This document shows positions 4,684 through 5,831 of a stretch of DNA of 5,831 nt, in pieces. A program made the position numbers and the translations under genes. This DNA comes from Candidatus Auribacterota bacterium. Lineage in GTDB: Bacteria; Auribacterota; UBA6266. The notes beneath the pieces are model-generated. The model did not search any database and was not told where the DNA came from. It saw nothing but the letters and a program-made list of their open reading frames with translations. Every line of letters starts with the position of its first letter. Position 1 is the stretch's first letter. The stretch lies in assembly GCA_016933315.1 (NCBI GenBank), contig JAFGBE010000142.1, forward strand, positions 1-5,831. The letters run 5' to 3'.

Positions 4684-5831
4684 CTATATCACATCCGTCA
4701 CATAACGGATAAAACAGGAAAGCCGGCTTTCGATATACTTGGATATGTCGTCGAAGCTTACTCCCACAAGATACAGGTTTTCCTCTCCCTCTTCTTTATA
4801 CACGACTTTGCACTGTAAATCTATGGGGGGCTTATCATCGGGAACATGCAGGCGGCAATGCAGGTCATCTCCCTCCACATTCCGCGAGGTCATAAGGAGC
4901 ATTCCTCCCTTGGATATATTGATGATATCAAGGACGTTCATGCTTTCCGTTTCGGAGATATTGAGCAGTTCGATTTTAAGCGTCGATAACGGCTTGATGC
5001 GTATCCAGTTCCTTCTTTCATAGACAATCCTGTCGCGGCCTTCTCTTTTCGCCTGGTATAGCGCATGGTCGGCGACATTTACAATTTCCTCAAGCCCTTT
5101 CCCGTTAAGCGGGTAGGACGCGATGCCCGCGCTGAATTTCAAGGACATGTCAGTGACTTCCGCCGGCAGGTCAGCCTGCGCAAGCTTTCCTTTAATCCTG
5201 TCTAATATTTCCACGGCTTTCTCATGTGTCGACTGGGGCAGGACAATAAGAAACTCTTCTCCCCCGTACCTGCCCACTATATCTATTTTCCTGACGCTGT
5301 TCTTTACTATTTCCGCAAAAATTTTCAACACTTTATTCCCGATCAGGTGCCCGTACTGGTCGTTTATCTTTTTGAAGTGGTCGATATCTATCATTATCAC
5401 CGAAACTTCTTTATGGTACCGCTTGCAGCGCGCTATCTCGTTGTTCAGTATCTCTATTATCCACCTGAAATTTACGCAGCCGGTTAACTCGTCGCAGTGG
5501 GCAAGCTGTTTTAACCGATTCTGAAGAGCCCGCTCCATCTGAGAAAGATACGCTATCGCAAAACCGCCGCAATAGAAAAAGAAAATGCGGAGAGCCATGC
5601 TCTTCAACACGATATCGCGGTGGGGCCAATGGGGAAACAGGCTGACCTCGCCGACAAATATCAGGGAGGATAGCGTAGCTGTCACCAGCACACCCGCAAA
5701 CCCGAACCAGAAGCCGGATAGGCATATCAGGGTCAGGTAAAGATACCCCAATGAAAAAGCGAATGCATGGGCAAACTGTCTTATCAAAACCAGCACAATA
5801 AAAGCCGTTACCAGGAAAATGACCCTGAATG
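4684..5831 (-). CDS. Membrane-anchored GGDEF diguanylate cyclase with C-terminal PilZ domain (5' end outside window)
   Basis: The frame stays open to the right window edge, so the N-terminus is missing and GTG 5796 is not the likely start. Residue numbers count from that GTG. The visible N-terminal part (about 1-85) has several hydrophobic helices and is probably a membrane sensor; its class is not recognised. A short helical linker leads to a complete GGDEF domain (about 98-260): CDELTGCVN, the metal-binding D137 in DIDHFKKIND, and the active-site signature GGEEF (178-182), a catalytically competent variant. R169-K-I-D172 lies five residues before it and matches the RxxD inhibitory site, so product feedback is expected. 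A PilZ domain (about 261-365) follows, with both c-di-GMP-binding motifs: R262-N-W-I-R266 (RxxxR) and N293-I-S-K-G-G298 (NxSxxG). The protein should make c-di-GMP from two GTP at the inner membrane and also bind it. What it controls is unknown. Confidence 0.92.
   Translation of the reverse strand, partial: FRVIFLVTAFIVLVLIRQFAHAFAFSLGYLYLTLICLSGFWFGFAGVLVTATLSSLIFVGEVSLFPHWPHRDIVLKSMALRIFFFYCGGFAIAYLSQMERALQNRLKQLAHCDELTGCVNFRWIIEILNNEIARCKRYHKEVSVIMIDIDHFKKINDQYGHLIGNKVLKIFAEIVKNSVRKIDIVGRYGGEEFLIVLPQSTHEKAVEILDRIKGKLAQADLPAEVTDMSLKFSAGIASYPLNGKGLEEIVNVADHALYQAKREGRDRIVYERRNWIRIKPLSTLKIELLNISETESMNVLDIINISKGGMLLMTSRNVEGDDLHCRLHVPDDKPPIDLQCKVVYKEEGEENLYLVGVSFDDISKYIESRLSCFIRYVTDVI

Overview
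The window comes from a bacterial chromosome of moderate GC content. Two exported proteins and a membrane-anchored c-di-GMP enzyme suggest a Gram-negative-type cell, probably from an environmental lineage. No gene fixes the phylum. Nothing marks a phage, plasmid, CRISPR array, transposon or RNA gene.

Left part, plus strand (1-2012). The window opens in the last 18 codons of a cold-shock protein gene, followed by a strong hairpin terminator. A near-consensus promoter then drives a 34-codon reading frame that looks like the N-terminus of a cupin gene cut short. Its stop codon overlaps the start codon of a 10-TM EamA/DMT-family transporter (ATGA), so the transporter, which has no good ribosome binding site of its own, is probably translated by coupling. 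A separate promoter and short leader precede a class I SAM-dependent methyltransferase.

Right part, minus strand (2014-5831). Read in the direction of transcription, the order is: (1) a membrane-anchored GGDEF-PilZ protein, cut by the right window edge; (2) an exported histidine phosphatase fused to a GH2-type carbohydrate-binding domain; (3) a small probable lipoprotein 32 bases downstream, likely in the same operon; (4) a 120-residue exported Thr/Val/Lys-rich protein with its own promoter. A 12-bp hairpin at 2014-2041 separates the two convergent halves and probably ends transcription from both sides.

How the genes relate. The minus-strand group has a cell-envelope and surface theme: second-messenger signalling, an exported phosphatase with a sugar-binding-like module, a lipoprotein and a small secreted protein. 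Only the phosphatase-lipoprotein pair is supported as an operon by spacing. A functional link to the c-di-GMP gene is speculation. The most unusual items are the phosphatase/GH2-type fusion, the truncated cupin frame now serving as a leader for the transporter, and a possible leaderless start for the phosphatase.
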